7,702 bases of DNA from Bacteroidota bacterium (lineage in GTDB: Bacteria > Bacteroidota > Bacteroidia > Cytophagales > Cyclobacteriaceae), in NCBI GenBank assembly GCA_024643595.1, contig JAHEMS010000093.1, positions 1-7,702 on the forward strand, written 5' to 3'. The position numbers were made by a program, and so were the translations under genes. Below, one piece after another: positions 6,592-7,702 of the stretch (positions are counted from its first letter, which is position 1; the number at the start of each line of letters is the position of its first letter). A model generated the notes under the pieces. The model did no database searches. It saw nothing but the letters and a program-made list of their open reading frames with translations, and was not told where the DNA came from.

Positions 6592-7702
6592 TTAGTTAAC
6601 AAAAAGAACGAGACCTTTTAGATACTCTCCCTCTGGATGATACAATGAAACCGGGTGATCTGCTGGTTGAGAGAGGCGATGCAGCACTTTTATTTCCCGA
6701 CCCGATTGAATGCCCGCAGATACAATGGTATCATAAAACAATTGCTTGTCTACTACCTGTGAACAAGAGAAAGTGAAAATGATGCCTCCAGGCCTTATTA
6801 TTTTCATTGCTTCTGCATTCAGCCGTTGATATCCCTTCACCGCCTGATGACGAGCATCTTTATGCTTGGCAAAAGCAGGTGGATCTAGAACCATAAGATC
6901 ATAAACATCTTTCTTGTTTTTGATAAAATCAAAAGTATCACTCACTACACACTCATGAAGATGAGGATCAAATCCGTTTAGGACTAAATTTTTCCTGGTC
7001 ATTTCAATTGCTTTTTCAGAAGCGTCAACAGAGTGGACCAACGATGCCTGATTCTGTAATGCGTACACAGAAAATCCTCCTGTATAGCAAAAGGTATTTA
7101 GGATCGTTTTGTATTTACTCATTTCCCCTAGCAACTTCCGGTTTTCTCGTTGATCCAGAAAGAATCCTGTTTTCTGTCCATCTTCCCAATCCACATAAAA
7201 TTTATTACCATGCTCAAGAACAACATGTGGAACCCCCGCCATGCCCAGTAAATATTCACTTTCTGTTTTTTCAAACAGCGATTTATAATATACCGCTGAT
7301 ACGCTTATTCCTAGCTCTTCCATAGACATTTTAATCGCATCACAAATGAAATAACGATCTCTGTGCATGCCCACTGTGTGAGCCTGCACAACAGCTACAT
7401 CGTTATAGATATCAACGATGAGGCCAGGCAAACCATCTCCTTCGCCATGAACAAGTCGAAACGCATTCGTGTTATCCGAAGTGATCTGGGTTTCCAATCT
7501 TTGACGAAAAGCAATAGTTATTTTTGAGCGATAAATCGAATCTCCAGGAGGTACGGCCCCAATCCAAATTATGCGTACTGTAATTGTTCCTTTCTGATAA
7601 TGACCAAATCCTAAAGTTTTTTTTGCGAGGTCCTTCACTTCAACCCAATCACCATCTTGCAGCCCATCGGAAGTATGCTCAATCGCACCTGAAAATACCC
7701 AG
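6592..7702 (-). CDS. rlmI: RlmI-type 23S rRNA cytosine methyltransferase (5' end outside window)
   Basis: This is a class I SAM-dependent RNA methyltransferase of the RlmI/RlmK (COG1092) type; RlmI makes m5C1962 in 23S rRNA. The window holds 369 codons plus the TAA at 6592-6594. The frame stays open to the right edge, and its first readable residues, WVFSGAIEHTSDGLQDGDWV, match the N-terminal PUA domain of this family. A GTG at 7636-7638 is therefore an internal valine and not the start. Next come GQKTGFFLDQRENR (the family signature before the Rossmann domain), the SAM-binding stretch NTFCYTGGFSVYAL (about 7059-7100) with SVDAS after it, DPPAF at 6871-6885 (motif IV), and FTFSCSQ, whose Cys may be the motif VI cysteine. 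Only about a dozen N-terminal residues should be missing. It lies directly upstream of the M1 peptidase gene with a 17-base gap. The family is secure; the exact rRNA target is inferred. Confidence 0.92.
   Translation of the reverse strand, partial: WVFSGAIEHTSDGLQDGDWVEVKDLAKKTLGFGHYQKGTITVRIIWIGAVPPGDSIYRSKITIAFRQRLETQITSDNTNAFRLVHGEGDGLPGLIVDIYNDVAVVQAHTVGMHRDRYFICDAIKMSMEELGISVSAVYYKSLFEKTESEYLLGMAGVPHVVLEHGNKFYVDWEDGQKTGFFLDQRENRKLLGEMSKYKTILNTFCYTGGFSVYALQNQASLVHSVDASEKAIEMTRKNLVLNGFDPHLHECVVSDTFDFIKNKKDVYDLMVLDPPAFAKHKDARHQAVKGYQRLNAEAMKIIRPGGIIFTFSCSQVVDKQLFYDTIVSAGIQSGREIKVLHRLSQPADHPVSLYHPEGEYLKGLVLFVN

Noticed and set aside
6575..6600. Possible -7 box (TAAATTTA on the minus strand) before the M1 peptidase
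   Set aside because: It differs at the last base from TAnnTTTG, and there is no TTTG about 20 bases upstream, so an AT-rich leader explains it.

Overview
The window looks like chromosomal DNA from a member of the Bacteroidota, probably Cytophagales-like. The evidence is a Bacteroidota-type promoter (TTTG, 20 bases, TATTTTTG), AT-rich leaders without Shine-Dalgarno sequences, and a gene set typical of that phylum: a MxKRW-type RecJ, LptB, a bacterial GH3-family protein and a secreted GMEFP-type M1 peptidase. The placement comes from reading the sequence, not from a database search.

Layout. The left edge holds the last 93 codons of a glycine-rich, partly collagen-like protein. Four bases after its stop comes recJ (single-strand DNA exonuclease, GTG start), which overlaps lptB (ATPase of the lipopolysaccharide exporter) by four bases. 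A 52-base gap with a well-formed promoter leads to a GH3-family adenylate-forming protein, whose start is better placed at ATG 2796 than at the upstream TTG. These genes are all on the plus strand. After a 29-base convergent gap, two genes lie on the minus strand: an exported M1-family zinc metallopeptidase and, 17 bases upstream of it, an RlmI-type 23S rRNA methyltransferase whose N-terminus runs off the right edge.

How the genes fit together. RecJ and LptB belong to different processes (DNA repair and outer-membrane biogenesis), but their coding overlap implies one transcript and coupled translation. The GH3 gene probably has its own promoter just after lptB. The methyltransferase and the peptidase could share a transcript. 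The window is gene-dense, with no gap over 52 bases, and shows no RNA gene, mobile element, CRISPR array or frameshifted gene.

Most of the window is ordinary core genome. The least explained items are the glycine-rich protein cut by the left edge, the GH3-family enzyme of unknown substrate, and a pair of GCATGCA copies around the GH3 promoter and start codon. I see no clear evidence of a new multi-gene system inside these bounds.
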